A stretch of DNA of 64,000 bases from Arenibacter sp. F20364 (GCF_023015905.1 NZ_JALKBD010000004.1:226595-290594), one strand, 5' to 3'. Shown: positions 18,316 through 27,979, counted from the first letter of the stretch. The notes: generated by a model not told the origin, from the letters alone. Made by a program: numbers and translations.

Positions 18316-19332
18316 TTTTGAAAGAACATCCAGAAAAGCTTCGTGCATGGCATCGGTATAATCCAAATGGGTAACGATACGCAGTTTTTTTTGCCCCATA
18401 CCTATAATTTGAATATTCCTTTTTCTCAGTTTGTCCAAAAAATCATCAGTGGTCATTTGCTTTTCATCGATCTCGAAAATAACAATATTGGTCTCCGTAG
18501 GTTCCACCTTTTTAATGTACGGCAAACCGTTCAACAGCAAACTTATTTCCCTGGCCTTCCTATGGTCCTCCGCCAATCGTTCCCTATTATTTTCCAAAGC
18601 ATAAATTCCGGCTGCCGCAAGATAGCCCGCTTGTCGCATGCCACCACCTAGTACCTTCCTAACCCTAATGGCTTTGTCAATATGCTCCTTATCCCCCAAC
18701 AAAACGGAACCTACGGGACATCCCAGCCCCTTGCTTAAACAAACACTTATAGTATGGAACAAGGCCCCGTAATCCATGGGCGCTTCATTTTTGGCAATCA
18801 GGGCATTCCAAAGTCGTGCTCCATCCAAATGATATTTTAATTGATGCTTGTCACAAACCTTTCCAATGGCCCTCAATTCCTCCAAGTTGCAACAGGCCCC
18901 TCCACCTTTATTCGTGGTATTCTCAATACAAACCAAAGATGTTAAAGGGCTATGATAGAAGTCCGGCGGATTAATTACTTCCTCGACTTGACTTGCTGTC
19001 ATCATTCCTCTATGACCATCTACCAATCTACAGGAAACACCACTATTAAAGCTTACCCCTCCCCCTTCATAATTATAAACATGGGCATACTTATCACATA
19101 TTAACTGCTCCCCCTGTTGGGTATGCAGCTTAATAGCTGTTTGATTGGCCATGGTACCACTTGGAAAAAACAAGGCGGCTTCCATTCCGAACAACTTCGC
19201 CATCATTTTTTCCAGCCTATTCACTGTGGGATCATTTTTAAAAACATCATCACCTACTTCAGCTGCCATCATAGCTTGAAGCATTTCCGGGGTGGGTCTT
19301 GTTACCGTGTCACTGATTAGGTTTATCTGCAT
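18310..19332 (-). CDS. ltaE: Low-specificity threonine aldolase
   Basis: 340 residues of fold-type I PLP enzymes. The N-terminus NLISDTVTRPTPEMLQAMMAAEVGDDVF, the segment CIENTTNKGGGACCNLEELRAI, HLDGARLWNA (Asp binding PLP) and SVCLSKGLGCPVGSVL (Schiff-base Lys) are diagnostic. It cleaves L-threonine or allo-threonine to glycine and acetaldehyde in the cytoplasm. It is a single-gene unit whose end overlaps the YegP-like gene tail to tail. Confidence 0.93.
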   Translation of the reverse strand: MQINLISDTVTRPTPEMLQAMMAAEVGDDVFKNDPTVNRLEKMMAKLFGMEAALFFPSGTMANQTAIKLHTQQGEQLICDKYAHVYNYEGGGVSFNSGVSCRLVDGHRGMMTASQVEEVINPPDFYHSPLTSLVCIENTTNKGGGACCNLEELRAIGKVCDKHQLKYHLDGARLWNALIAKNEAPMDYGALFHTISVCLSKGLGCPVGSVLLGDKEHIDKAIRVRKVLGGGMRQAGYLAAAGIYALENNRERLAEDHRKAREISLLLNGLPYIKKVEPTETNIVIFEIDEKQMTTDDFLDKLRKRNIQIIGMGQKKLRIVTHLDYTDAMHEAFLDVLSKL

Positions 19333-19430
19333 AAAGGGTAATAATTATATGAATTGAATTCAACCTAATGAATTAAGATTCTAAAATTATATAAAACCTA
19401 CCATATATTTTCAAGTAGGGATTTTTTTCA

Positions 19431-19442
19431 TGTCAATTGACA
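19431..19442. promoter_or_regulatory. Perfect 12-bp palindrome between divergent genes
   Basis: TGTCAATTGACA lies in the 223-base gap between ltaE (leftward) and the ATP-grasp gene (rightward). It has the form of a dimeric repressor site, but no second copy was noticed. Confidence 0.25.
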
Positions 19443-19555
19443 GGAATCATCAATAATCCCATCACATTTTTTAACAATGGATAATTATCTAACCGAATTA
19501 TAATTAAAACGTGGATAAGCAATTAAAATAAAGTAAATTAGGGAAAAATAGGCGT

Positions 19556-21022
19556 ATGAATCAGGACCTAAAAAAACCCATATTTTCATCTTATATAAAC
19601 AATACCAATCTTTTTGATGAAGTCTTTGATCCCAATGGCATTGCCAAAAATGTCTATCAAAAATTGTTCGAGTTGTATGGAAACCACTCCATTCAGGATT
19701 ATGTACAGCTGAACAATAAGGCAAAATCGTCCTTCTTTAACCAAGGGATTACTTTTCAGGTATATGAAAACAAAGAGACCCAGGAGAAAATATTCCCTTT
19801 TGATCTTTTTCCAAGAATTATAGATGAAGATGAATGGGAAATCATAGAAAAGGGATCCATTCAACGCAGTAAGGCCTTGAACTTATTCTTATGGGACGTT
19901 TATCACGATAAAAAGATTATCAAGGACGGGGTAGTCCCCTTAGATCTTATAAGTTCCTCTGCCAACTACCTACATCAAATGATAGGTGTTGATCCGCCAG
20001 GAGGTATTTACAATCACATATCGGGCACTGATATCATAAAGCACTCTGACGGAAATTATTATGTGCTTGAAGACAATATTCGATGTCCCTCCGGTGTAAG
20101 TTATGTTATTTGTAATCGCACCGCCTTAAAGAGGGCTCTTTTTGGGGTTTTCAACCACTACAAAACCCATTCGGTAACCAATTACGCCGAAAACCTGTTA
20201 GAGATTCTGGAAAGCGTAAAACCAAAAGGGGTGGATGTTCCTAATTGCGTGGTGCTTACCCCTGGGATGTACAATTCTGCCTTTTATGAACATTCATATC
20301 TGGCAAAGGCTATGGGCGTGGAATTGGTAGAAGGTCGGGATTTGTTTGTAGAGAACGATTTTGTGTACATGAAGACTATTAGCGGCCCAATAAAAGTTGA
20401 TGTTATTTACCGTAGGGTAGACGACCAATACTTGGACCCCTTAGAATTTAAACCCGATTCGGCCTTGGGAGTACCCGGGCTTTTCACCGCCTACAAGAAA
20501 GGCAATGTCTGCTTGGCAAATGCCCCCGGAACGGGTGTAGCAGACGATAAGGCCATCTATACCTATATGCCGGAAATAATTAAGTATTATTTGGACGAAT
20601 CCCCAATTCTTAACAATGTCCATACCTACCACTGCAGCAGGCCGGACGAACTTAAATATGTCCTGGAACATATTCAAGAACTAGTCATAAAACCTGTGGA
20701 CGAAGCAGGTGGCTATGGTATTTCCATTGGTAACCGACTCACCAAGGAGGAAATAAAGGTAGTCCAAGAGGAAATTAAACAAAGTCCAAGAAAATATATT
20801 GCCCAACCCATTATGTCATTATCGGTGCACCCCACCTATATAGATGACACGGAGTCCTTTGAACAACGACATGTAGACTTAAGGACCTTTACACTCTTAG
20901 GGGATAAAAAGGAATTTGTTCTAAAGGGAGGACTTTCAAGGGTTGCGCTCAAAAGAGGGAATCTGATTGTAAATTCTTCACAAGGCGGGGGTTCCAAGGA
21001 CACCTGGGTACTAAAAAAATAA
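19556..21022 (+). CDS. Circularly permuted ATP-grasp protein (DUF404/DUF407 type)
   Basis: 488 residues. FDEVFDPNGIAKNVYQKLFELYG, the central LYHQMIGVDPPGG-like segment, the PSGVSYVICNR motif and YVLEHIQELVIKPVDEAGGYGI with PRKYIAQPIMSLSVHPT are characteristic of circularly permuted ATP-grasp type 2 proteins. They are thought to form amide or peptide bonds with ATP. It starts a tight three-gene operon with an alpha-E protein (9 bases downstream) and a transglutaminase-like protein. This set recurs in many bacteria, and its product is not known. Confidence 0.88.
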   Translation: MNQDLKKPIFSSYINNTNLFDEVFDPNGIAKNVYQKLFELYGNHSIQDYVQLNNKAKSSFFNQGITFQVYENKETQEKIFPFDLFPRIIDEDEWEIIEKGSIQRSKALNLFLWDVYHDKKIIKDGVVPLDLISSSANYLHQMIGVDPPGGIYNHISGTDIIKHSDGNYYVLEDNIRCPSGVSYVICNRTALKRALFGVFNHYKTHSVTNYAENLLEILESVKPKGVDVPNCVVLTPGMYNSAFYEHSYLAKAMGVELVEGRDLFVENDFVYMKTISGPIKVDVIYRRVDDQYLDPLEFKPDSALGVPGLFTAYKKGNVCLANAPGTGVADDKAIYTYMPEIIKYYLDESPILNNVHTYHCSRPDELKYVLEHIQELVIKPVDEAGGYGISIGNRLTKEEIKVVQEEIKQSPRKYIAQPIMSLSVHPTYIDDTESFEQRHVDLRTFTLLGDKKEFVLKGGLSRVALKRGNLIVNSSQGGGSKDTWVLKK

Positions 21023-21031
21023 ATCAATCCT

Positions 21032-21979
21032 ATGTTAGCAAGAGTTGCCAATAATCTATTTTGGATGGGCCGTTATATTGAACGCGCCGAACATATTGCC
21101 AGATATTTAAATGTTAATTATTTCTCGTCCTTGGACGCACCAAACGAGCTGTCACAGTCCCGACAATTTGTACTGCAATCCATGATGTTTATGGTAGGGG
21201 AACCTGTTAAGGACAATACCATTATTCTAAATGAGGAAGAAATTCTATACAACATCGGGCTAAATCCCAATATACCCTATTCCATTATTAACCATGTGAA
21301 ATTTGCCAGGGAGAATGCCAACAGTGCAAGAGACCTTATTTCTACCGAACTGTATGAATCCATTAACAAATTTTATCATTTCGTAATCAATTATTCAATA
21401 GAGGATTTCACCAAAAAGGGATTATACGATTTTACGGTAAATGTCACAGAAATGACCGCCATTTTAAGAGGTAAGATACGCGGCACCCTTTTGCATGATG
21501 AGGTTTACGCCATTATCATGCTCGGAATAAATTTGGAAAGGGCCACACAAGTAATCCGGATCATCAATGCCAAATACAATGATGCCGTTAAGGCCAAAGG
21601 CAGTTATGGGGATAAAATAGGCCATAGCTTTGAATGGATCACATTGCTCAAATGTGTGGAATCATATGACATGATGCGCAGGTTCTATAAAAAGACCCCA
21701 ACAAGCATTTCCACGTTAGAGTTCCTAATATTAAATCCAGATTGTCCCAGATCCGTTATAAACAGTATCAATCAGGTCCACAAACACATTAGGGTTTTGG
21801 ATGAATCCAAAGCTCCCAATAAAAATTCCACCGCATTTTTAATTAGTAAGGTAAAAGGCGAATATGAATTTAAATTTGCTGAGGAAATCGAAGAGGACAT
21901 TCAGAGCTTCATTGAAAAGATCCTACATAATCTATTGCAGATTAGTGTTAAAATGGAAAAAGAGTTTTTTAACTATTGA
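21032..21979 (+). CDS. Alpha-E domain protein (DUF403)
   Basis: 315 residues, almost entirely helical. The N-terminus MLARVANNLFWMGRYIERAEHIARYLN is the hallmark of alpha-E proteins, which always accompany circularly permuted ATP-grasp genes and are sometimes fused to them. No catalytic residues are obvious, so a partner or scaffold role is inferred. It is the middle gene of the 19556-22873 operon. Confidence 0.9.
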   Translation: MLARVANNLFWMGRYIERAEHIARYLNVNYFSSLDAPNELSQSRQFVLQSMMFMVGEPVKDNTIILNEEEILYNIGLNPNIPYSIINHVKFARENANSARDLISTELYESINKFYHFVINYSIEDFTKKGLYDFTVNVTEMTAILRGKIRGTLLHDEVYAIIMLGINLERATQVIRIINAKYNDAVKAKGSYGDKIGHSFEWITLLKCVESYDMMRRFYKKTPTSISTLEFLILNPDCPRSVINSINQVHKHIRVLDESKAPNKNSTAFLISKVKGEYEFKFAEEIEEDIQSFIEKILHNLLQISVKMEKEFFNY

Positions 21980-22021
21980 AGTTAAAGCATTGACTTACAT
22001 TTGTGTTAAGAACTACTTGAA

Positions 22022-22873
22022 ATGTCATTTGAATATTCTGTTACCTACAATACCGAAAATGATTACGAGAATCCCGTAGAAAATGCCTCTTGGCAATTTT
22101 TGATCGTGCCCGAGAATAATGATACACAAGAATTGGTAGGTATTGAAATTGAGAATTCATTGGGTGCCAAAAATGAATTCTCGCAAAATGGGTATGGTTT
22201 TCAGACCATACGAATAAATACCCAGGAGCAATTCCAAAAATTAAATTTTAGGGCCACTTTTATTCTAAAAAAAACCAGCCTTAATCCTTTTGGGCAAGTC
22301 CCCATCTTTAATATCTTGGACAACTATGAGCTTGCTCAAAGTTTGGATTTCAAGGTTGATTTTGAGCAATTTTTGGGCCAGACCAAATTTACCACCCTGC
22401 CGCAGGATTCAAAAAATCTCTTTGTATTTGACACTACCCTAAGTATATTTGATAATCTTCAAAAATTAAATAATTGGGTCTATTTTTATATTCACTTCAA
22501 TACTGGTGTGACCCATGTGAATACCTTGTTGGAGGAAATTATAAATAACCGGGCGGGTGTGTGCCAAGATTTTACCCATTTATTCTGTGCCTTGGCACGG
22601 GCCAATAATATTCCCGCACGTTATGTTTCTGGTTACCTGCATCAAGGGAATGGCTATTTTGGCGATGCGCAAATGCATGCTTGGGCAGAAGTTTATGTGC
22701 CCCAAATTGGCTGGATGGGCTTTGACCCTACCAACAATATATTGGTCGATGACAACCACCTTAAAGTAGCCCACGGAAAGGACTTTAAGGATTGCTCGCC
22801 ATTAAAAGGTGTAGTTTATTCACAAGGTGACAACAAAACCGTTCATTCCGTGGAAGTACAGGCCCAACAATAA
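22022..22873 (+). CDS. Transglutaminase-like cysteine protease/amidase family protein
   Basis: 283 residues. A beta-rich N-terminal domain (residues 1-140) precedes a transglutaminase core with the triad Cys181 (RAGVCQDFTH), His219 (QMHAWAEVY) and Asp235 (GFDPTNN). With the ATP-grasp and alpha-E genes it forms the conserved triad proposed to make and cleave, or transfer, a peptide-like modification. No signal peptide is seen, so it is probably cytoplasmic. Confidence 0.9.
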   Translation: MSFEYSVTYNTENDYENPVENASWQFLIVPENNDTQELVGIEIENSLGAKNEFSQNGYGFQTIRINTQEQFQKLNFRATFILKKTSLNPFGQVPIFNILDNYELAQSLDFKVDFEQFLGQTKFTTLPQDSKNLFVFDTTLSIFDNLQKLNNWVYFYIHFNTGVTHVNTLLEEIINNRAGVCQDFTHLFCALARANNIPARYVSGYLHQGNGYFGDAQMHAWAEVYVPQIGWMGFDPTNNILVDDNHLKVAHGKDFKDCSPLKGVVYSQGDNKTVHSVEVQAQQ

Positions 22874-22914
22874 ATAACATTTCCCATTTGGTCCAAAATC
22901 AAAAAAAAGAATCC

Positions 22915-22922
22915 TATTTTTG
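22915..22922 (+). promoter_or_regulatory. -7 promoter box of prfB
   Basis: TATTTTTG is an exact match 20 bases before the prfB ATG. TTTG at 22887-22890 is a possible, rather distant -33 element (24-base spacing). Confidence 0.55.
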
Positions 22923-22941
22923 GCTGAAAATTAAATAGAAT

Positions 22942-24040
22942 ATGATAACCACGGACCATTATAAGAGTCTCATTGATCGCCTTGGTGCGTTAAGGAGGTA
23001 TCTTTGACATAGATGCCAAGCTTATAGAAATAGAAAACGAGGAGGAAAAGACCTTGGCCCCAGATTTTTGGAACCATCCCCAAGAGGCACAAGAGCAGAT
23101 GAAGCTGATTCAGTCCAAGAAACAATGGGTAGATGACTTTGACGCTGCCAAAAGCTTAGTGACGGATCTAGAGATTTTCTTAGAATTTCAGAAAGAAGGT
23201 GAAATGTCCGAGGCCGATGTTGAAGCCCATTACGACAAGACCATTGAGGCCTTGGAGAAATTGGAATTCAAGAACATGCTTTCGGCAGAAGGGGATGAAC
23301 TTACGGCCATACTTCAAATTACGGCCGGTGCCGGAGGTACGGAAAGCTGTGATTGGGCGTCCATGCTTATGAGGATGTACATGATGTGGAGTGAAAAGAA
23401 TGGTTATAAGGTAAAAGAGCTCAATTACCAGGAGGGTGATGTTGCGGGAATAAAAACAGTGACTCTGGAAATCGAGGGGGACTATAGCTTCGGATGGCTT
23501 AAGGGCGAGAACGGGGTGCACAGGCTTGTCCGTATTTCTCCCTTCGACAGTAATGCCAAGCGCCATACCTCTTTTGCTTCCGTTTATGTTTATCCATTGG
23601 TAGACGATAGTATCGAAATTGATATAAATCCGGCCGATGTGGAGATTACCACTGCCCGATCAAGTGGCGCGGGAGGACAAAATGTAAACAAGGTAGAAAC
23701 CAAGGTTCAGCTGACCCACAAACCCACTGGAATTCAGATTTCCTGTTCCGATTCTAGATCGCAGCACGACAATAGGGCCACGGCTCTAAAAATGCTAAAA
23801 TCCCAATTGTACGAAATTGAATTGCGAAAGAAAATGGAAGCCCGACAAGAAATAGAGTCCTCCAAAATGAAAATAGAATGGGGCTCCCAAATTAGGAATT
23901 ACGTAATGCACCCTTATAAATTGGCAAAAGACGTCCGAACGGGGGAGGAAACGGGTAATATAGACGCGGTAATGGACGGCGATATTGACCGATTCTTAAA
24001 GGCCTATCTCATGATGATGGGACAGAAAGAAGAAAGTTAA
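22942..24040 (+). CDS. prfB: Peptide chain release factor 2, with programmed +1 frameshift
   Basis: RF2 ends translation at UGA and UAA. The gene begins at ATG 22942 and reads 21 codons to an in-frame TGA at 23005-23007. The site is AGGAGG-TAT-CTT-TGA-C, with the internal Shine-Dalgarno-like AGGAGG at 22993-22998. A +1 slip at CTT continues at GAC (23006) to give 365 residues, the usual RF2 length. The anticodon tripeptide SPF is at residues 199-201 and the catalytic GGQ at 244-246, close to their E. coli positions. A frame beginning only at 23054 would lack the N-terminal domain. Confidence 0.97.
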
Positions 24041-24177
24041 CAAAGGACTACTGTTAAAACCAAAAATATTGTTATTGAAATAGGCGCAAAAGTTTCAGGT
24101 ACCCAGATTCAAGATTTTTCTCTTAACTTATAAGTGACCGTGGTGCTTTTAGCCCAAAGACTTAAAACCAAATAAAT

Positions 24178-24522
24178 ATGTTAAAAATATATCACAATCC
24201 CAGATGTGGAAAGTCCAGGGAAGGATTGGCCATTTTAGAAAATTCTGGACATAAATTTGAGATTATTAAATATCTTGAAGAAGTACCTACCAAAAAGGAA
24301 CTTGAGACTATTCTAAAAACTTTAGGCATATCACCTTTGCAATTGGTGCGGACCAACGAAGCAATTTGGAAAGAAAAGTTCAAGGGAAAATCTATGACAA
24401 ACGACGAGGTAATTGCTGCTATGATAGAGTTTCCCAAACTAATTGAACGTCCTATCGTAATCAGGGACAACAATGGGGTGGTTGGACGACCTCCCGAAAA
24501 AATAAAAGAACTGCTAAATTAG
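24178..24522 (+). CDS. arsC: ArsC family arsenate reductase-like protein
   Basis: 114 residues of the thioredoxin-fold ArsC/Spx family, with the nucleophile Cys10 in HNPRCGKSR, LEEVPTKKELETIL and the anion-binding Arg in LIERPIVIRDN. Glutaredoxin-linked ArsC reduces arsenate to arsenite. No arsenite pump or ArsR regulator is nearby, so the real substrate in this organism is uncertain. Confidence 0.85.
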   Translation: MLKIYHNPRCGKSREGLAILENSGHKFEIIKYLEEVPTKKELETILKTLGISPLQLVRTNEAIWKEKFKGKSMTNDEVIAAMIEFPKLIERPIVIRDNNGVVGRPPEKIKELLN

Positions 24523-24651
24523 TATCCGCGTTAAAAGGATTGGTAATAGAAGCAATTATTGTTATATTATTAATCTAACATTAGATAAGATCATTTACGG
24601 CCGCACTACGGCACAGTTCTTGAAATATTCATTTTAACAAAGATTTAACCC

Positions 24652-24679
24652 TTGACGGTTAAACCATCAATTAATTTTG
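24652..24679 (+). promoter_or_regulatory. Promoter of the small exported protein/TonB-type receptor operon
   Basis: TTG at 24652-24654 (-33) and TAATTTTG at 24672-24679 (exact -7), 17 bases apart. The ATG at 24703 is 23 bases further on, ruling out a longer start. Confidence 0.7.
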
Positions 24680-24702
24680 GAATCCCATTAATCATTGACA
24701 TC

Positions 24703-25194
24703 ATGAAAACTAACAAGAAATTATTTTTTAGTGTTCTTTTTATCGTTTTATCCTTTCCTTTTTTAAGTGCCCAATATGGATACGGAAATGGGTATGGGTA
24801 TGGATACGGAGGATACGGAGGGTATGGCAGACAGAGAAATAGTATTCCTCAAGTACAGGAAACACCCAAGGAGCCTGAGAAATTAACGGCAGAGCAAATT
24901 GTAGATCAAGAAATGCCCGGAATAACGGAGAAATTGGATTTAAACCCCTTTGAGGAAGCAGTTTTGAGTACCACCCTAAAGAAGTATCTCCAGGAGCGAA
25001 TAGAATTGCAAATACTGGATCTGCCTGCGGATAAGATGAGGGAGAGTTATGAGAAAATTACCCTAAAACAGGACGAAGAACTTAAGGCCGGACTGCCAGA
25101 GGATAAATATGAAGCTTTTGTAGAACTGCAGAAAAACGGTTTTAAAAAGGTTAAGGAAAAAAAGAAGAAAAAGAAGAAAAAGAATAAAACATAA
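24703..25194 (+). CDS. Small exported Gly/Tyr-rich protein with Lys tail
   Basis: 163 residues, function unknown. A signal peptide (MKTNKKLFFSVLFIVLSFPFLSAQ) is followed by a GYGYGYGGYGGYG stretch, a helical middle (residues 50-145), and a tail of mostly lysine. The receptor gene starts 3 bases after its stop, so the two are probably translated together. The helical part could act with the receptor or as a periplasmic regulator; this is inference. Confidence 0.75.
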   Translation: MKTNKKLFFSVLFIVLSFPFLSAQYGYGNGYGYGYGGYGGYGRQRNSIPQVQETPKEPEKLTAEQIVDQEMPGITEKLDLNPFEEAVLSTTLKKYLQERIELQILDLPADKMRESYEKITLKQDEELKAGLPEDKYEAFVELQKNGFKKVKEKKKKKKKKNKT

Positions 25195-25197
25195 CAA

Positions 25198-27708
25198 ATG
25201 AGAAAACTATTCCCAGTTACATTATTATTAATTTCCTTAATAGGGTATGCGCAAGGGGGGCAAGCCCCTCAAAAACCAATAAAAATAACTGGGACCGTTT
25301 TGGACCAAGAAACGGATCAACCTTTGGAATATGCCACTTTGGTTCTACAAAGTGTTAGAAACCCTGAAAAAGTTACTGGCGGGATTACAGATGTCAATGG
25401 AAAATTTGAAGTTGAGACAGCCCCAGGAAACTATAACATTAGCGTAGAGTATATCTCCTATAAATCCTATAAATTAGATAATCAAAATCTAAGATCTCCC
25501 AAAGACCTTGGCGTAATACGTCTTGCTTTGGATGTTTCACAGTTAGCGGAAGTGGAAGTGGTAGGCGAGCGTACCACTGTAGAATTACGACTGGATAAAA
25601 AAGTATATAATGTAGGTTCGGATCTTACCGTTAAAGGTGGTTCCGTTACTGATGTACTAAGCAACGTTCCTTCTGTTTCTGTCGATGTGGAAGGCAACAT
25701 TAGCCTTAGGGGAAATGAAAGTGTTAGGATCCTTATCAATGGCAAACCATCGGCCCTGTCAGGTTTAAGCCCAGAGGCACTGCAACAACTACCGTCGGAT
25801 GCTATTGAAAAGGTAGAGGTAATAACCAACCCTTCGGCCAGGTATGATGCTGAGGGAACGGCGGGTATTTTAAATATCATATTAAAGCAGAGCAAGACCG
25901 CAGGGGTAAATGGCTCGGTCAATGTTTATACCGGTCATCCTGAGACCTATGGAGGATCCTTAAGTCTAAATTTAAGACGTGATAACTTCAATATTTTTAC
26001 AAATACCACCTACCGCTACCGCAGCGGCCCAGGGAACGCGTTGTTCGATCAAGAGAACTTTGATAGTAATGGCAATACCTTGAGTTATCAGAATGAAATA
26101 AGGGATTACCAAAGAAAGGACAAAAGCTTTAATACCAATGTTGGATTTGAATTGTTTTTGGATGAAAGCAGTAGCATTACCAATTCTTTTGTTTTTAGTA
26201 AATCCAATGGGGACAATACAGTTAATGTGGATTTTTCCAATTTTGATGCCACTAGAACCCCTACCATCCAAAGAAACCGATTTACCGTTGAGGATGAGTT
26301 TGAGGAGGAGGTTCAATACTCTTTAAATTACCAAAAGAAATTTGAAAAAGAAGGACACACCCTCACCTTTGATTATCAATACTCCAAAGGAGTGGATGAT
26401 GAAAACTCCATAATAGAAGAGGTCATCCTAGGTGATAATATTGCCTTGGATACGGAACGGACCATAGATAATCAAACACAGATATCGCAATTGGTGCAAA
26501 TGGATTATGTACTTCCGTTTGGAAAGGATGATCAATCACAATTTGAAGTAGGCTATCGCGGTACCTTTAACAATAACAATACCGATTTTGATTTTGGCAT
26601 ACAGCAACAAAATGGTGACTTTACCAGCGACCCTAACTTTAGTAATGAATTGAATTATAAGGAATACGTAAATGCTGCCTACGCACAATTGGGATCTAAA
26701 TTCAATAAATTCAGTATTCTAGGTGGATTGAGAATGGAGGCTTCCGATATTGCAATAGAACTGGTAAACTCCAATGATCTGAACAATAAGGATTACGTCA
26801 ACTGGTTTCCGTCTATCTTTTTAGGCTACGAATTTTCGGAAAAAGAACAGCTTACCCTAAGCTATAGCAAAAGGCTTAGAAGACCGCGCTCTCGGTTTAT
26901 CAATCCATTTCCTTCGAGATCCAGTAACACCAACCTCTTTCAGGGAAATGCCGATTTGGATCCTACTTTTACCGATGCGTACGATTTGGGCTATTTGAAA
27001 CGGTGGGATAAGTTTACTTTTACTACCTCTGGATACTTTAACAGATCTACCGGGGTATTTCAGTTTGTTTCCAGGGAAACGGGCGATTTTGTAACCATTG
27101 AAAATCCGGACAACCCACAAAACCCCATTGTGGTACCCGTACAGGTACGAAGCCCTATCAATTTAGCTACCGAAGAACGCTATGGCATGGAGTTCACCAC
27201 TACTTGGACCCCTAAAAGAAACTGGAGATTGACTTGGAACCTAAATGCTTTCCAAAGGGATTTACAGGGAGACTTCACCTATACCAATAGTCAAAATGAA
27301 GAAATAGTTCAAAATTTTGATGCGAATAACTTTGCCTGGTTTACCCGCTTTAGCGCCAAGATACCCTTGCCTGGAAAAATCGATTTTCAGACCAACTTCT
27401 TCTATATGGGTCCTTCCGAAGATGCCCAAAACACCAATAAGGGAATGTTGAGTTCCGACCTTGCGCTAAGTAAGGACATTTTGAAGGATAAAGGATCCCT
27501 TACTTTAAACGTGAGCGATATATTTAATACAAGAAAAAGAATAAGCGATACCAGAACGGAAAATGTGGCTACCTATAGTGAATTTCAATGGCGACAAAGA
27601 CAAATAACCTTATCCTTTCAATATAGGTTCAACCAACCTCAAAACCAAAGGGAAAGAAATAGACAAGGTGGAAATCGTGGTGGAGATGACATGGATTTCG
27701 AAGGCTAA
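25198..27708 (+). CDS. TonB-linked outer-membrane beta-barrel protein (OMP_b-brl_3 type)
   Basis: 836 residues: signal peptide, carboxypeptidase-regulatory-like domain (residues 28-115, ITGTVLDQETDQPLEYATLVL), plug-like domain (about 125-225, with VLSNVPSVSVDVEGNISLRGNESVRILINGKPS) and a large barrel. The C-terminus is Arg/Asn/Gly-rich (QRERNRQGGNRGG). The family is distinct from SusC and its ligands are mostly unknown. It is the second gene of an operon with the Gly/Tyr-rich protein, and a terminator follows at 27727. Confidence 0.88.
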   Translation: MRKLFPVTLLLISLIGYAQGGQAPQKPIKITGTVLDQETDQPLEYATLVLQSVRNPEKVTGGITDVNGKFEVETAPGNYNISVEYISYKSYKLDNQNLRSPKDLGVIRLALDVSQLAEVEVVGERTTVELRLDKKVYNVGSDLTVKGGSVTDVLSNVPSVSVDVEGNISLRGNESVRILINGKPSALSGLSPEALQQLPSDAIEKVEVITNPSARYDAEGTAGILNIILKQSKTAGVNGSVNVYTGHPETYGGSLSLNLRRDNFNIFTNTTYRYRSGPGNALFDQENFDSNGNTLSYQNEIRDYQRKDKSFNTNVGFELFLDESSSITNSFVFSKSNGDNTVNVDFSNFDATRTPTIQRNRFTVEDEFEEEVQYSLNYQKKFEKEGHTLTFDYQYSKGVDDENSIIEEVILGDNIALDTERTIDNQTQISQLVQMDYVLPFGKDDQSQFEVGYRGTFNNNNTDFDFGIQQQNGDFTSDPNFSNELNYKEYVNAAYAQLGSKFNKFSILGGLRMEASDIAIELVNSNDLNNKDYVNWFPSIFLGYEFSEKEQLTLSYSKRLRRPRSRFINPFPSRSSNTNLFQGNADLDPTFTDAYDLGYLKRWDKFTFTTSGYFNRSTGVFQFVSRETGDFVTIENPDNPQNPIVVPVQVRSPINLATEERYGMEFTTTWTPKRNWRLTWNLNAFQRDLQGDFTYTNSQNEEIVQNFDANNFAWFTRFSAKIPLPGKIDFQTNFFYMGPSEDAQNTNKGMLSSDLALSKDILKDKGSLTLNVSDIFNTRKRISDTRTENVATYSEFQWRQRQITLSFQYRFNQPQNQRERNRQGGNRGGDDMDFEG

Positions 27709-27726
27709 ATAACTTATACAGCAATA

Positions 27727-27754
27727 AAAAAGGGAGCCCATTGGCTCCCTTTTT
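27727..27754. terminator. Bidirectional Rho-independent terminator
   Basis: AGGGAGCC (27731-27738) and GGCTCCCT (27743-27750) form a perfect stem with A and T runs on either side. It can end the receptor gene and the small minus-strand gene at 27779-27952. Confidence 0.9.
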
Positions 27755-27778
27755 ACTTTATATTATATCGTCGTATTC

Positions 27779-27952
27779 TTATTGGTTACGCTTCGCTTTT
27801 TTAGCTTCTCGCTTTTCTTTCAATATTTCCAAGATAGAACCTCCTATCCAGTAGGGAATCACAAAAGTCAACAAAAAGATCATTAACCAAAAACCGATGG
27901 TCAAGATGGTCAAAAATGCTAAAAACCCTAGATATTGGTCAAAATCGAACAT
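27779..27952 (-). CDS. Small membrane protein, 57 residues
   Basis: This frame is too short for ordinary length filters, but it has an ATG at 27952, stop at 27779 and a full promoter just upstream. The product begins MFDFDQYLGFLAFLTILTIG, continues with a second hydrophobic stretch to about residue 40, and ends in the basic tail LKEKREAKKAKRNQ. That predicts two short membrane helices with a cytoplasmic positive tail. Function unknown. It shares the bidirectional terminator at 27727-27754 with the receptor gene. Confidence 0.65.
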   Translation of the reverse strand: MFDFDQYLGFLAFLTILTIGFWLMIFLLTFVIPYWIGGSILEILKEKREAKKAKRNQ

Positions 27953-27979
27953 GCTCGCTGTTTTTTTTTAATTGTGCTA

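Noticed and set aside
23054..24040. prfB starting at 23054
   Set aside because: The upstream ATG, internal AGGAGG and CTT-TGA-C frameshift site restore the missing N-terminal residues and usual RF2 length.
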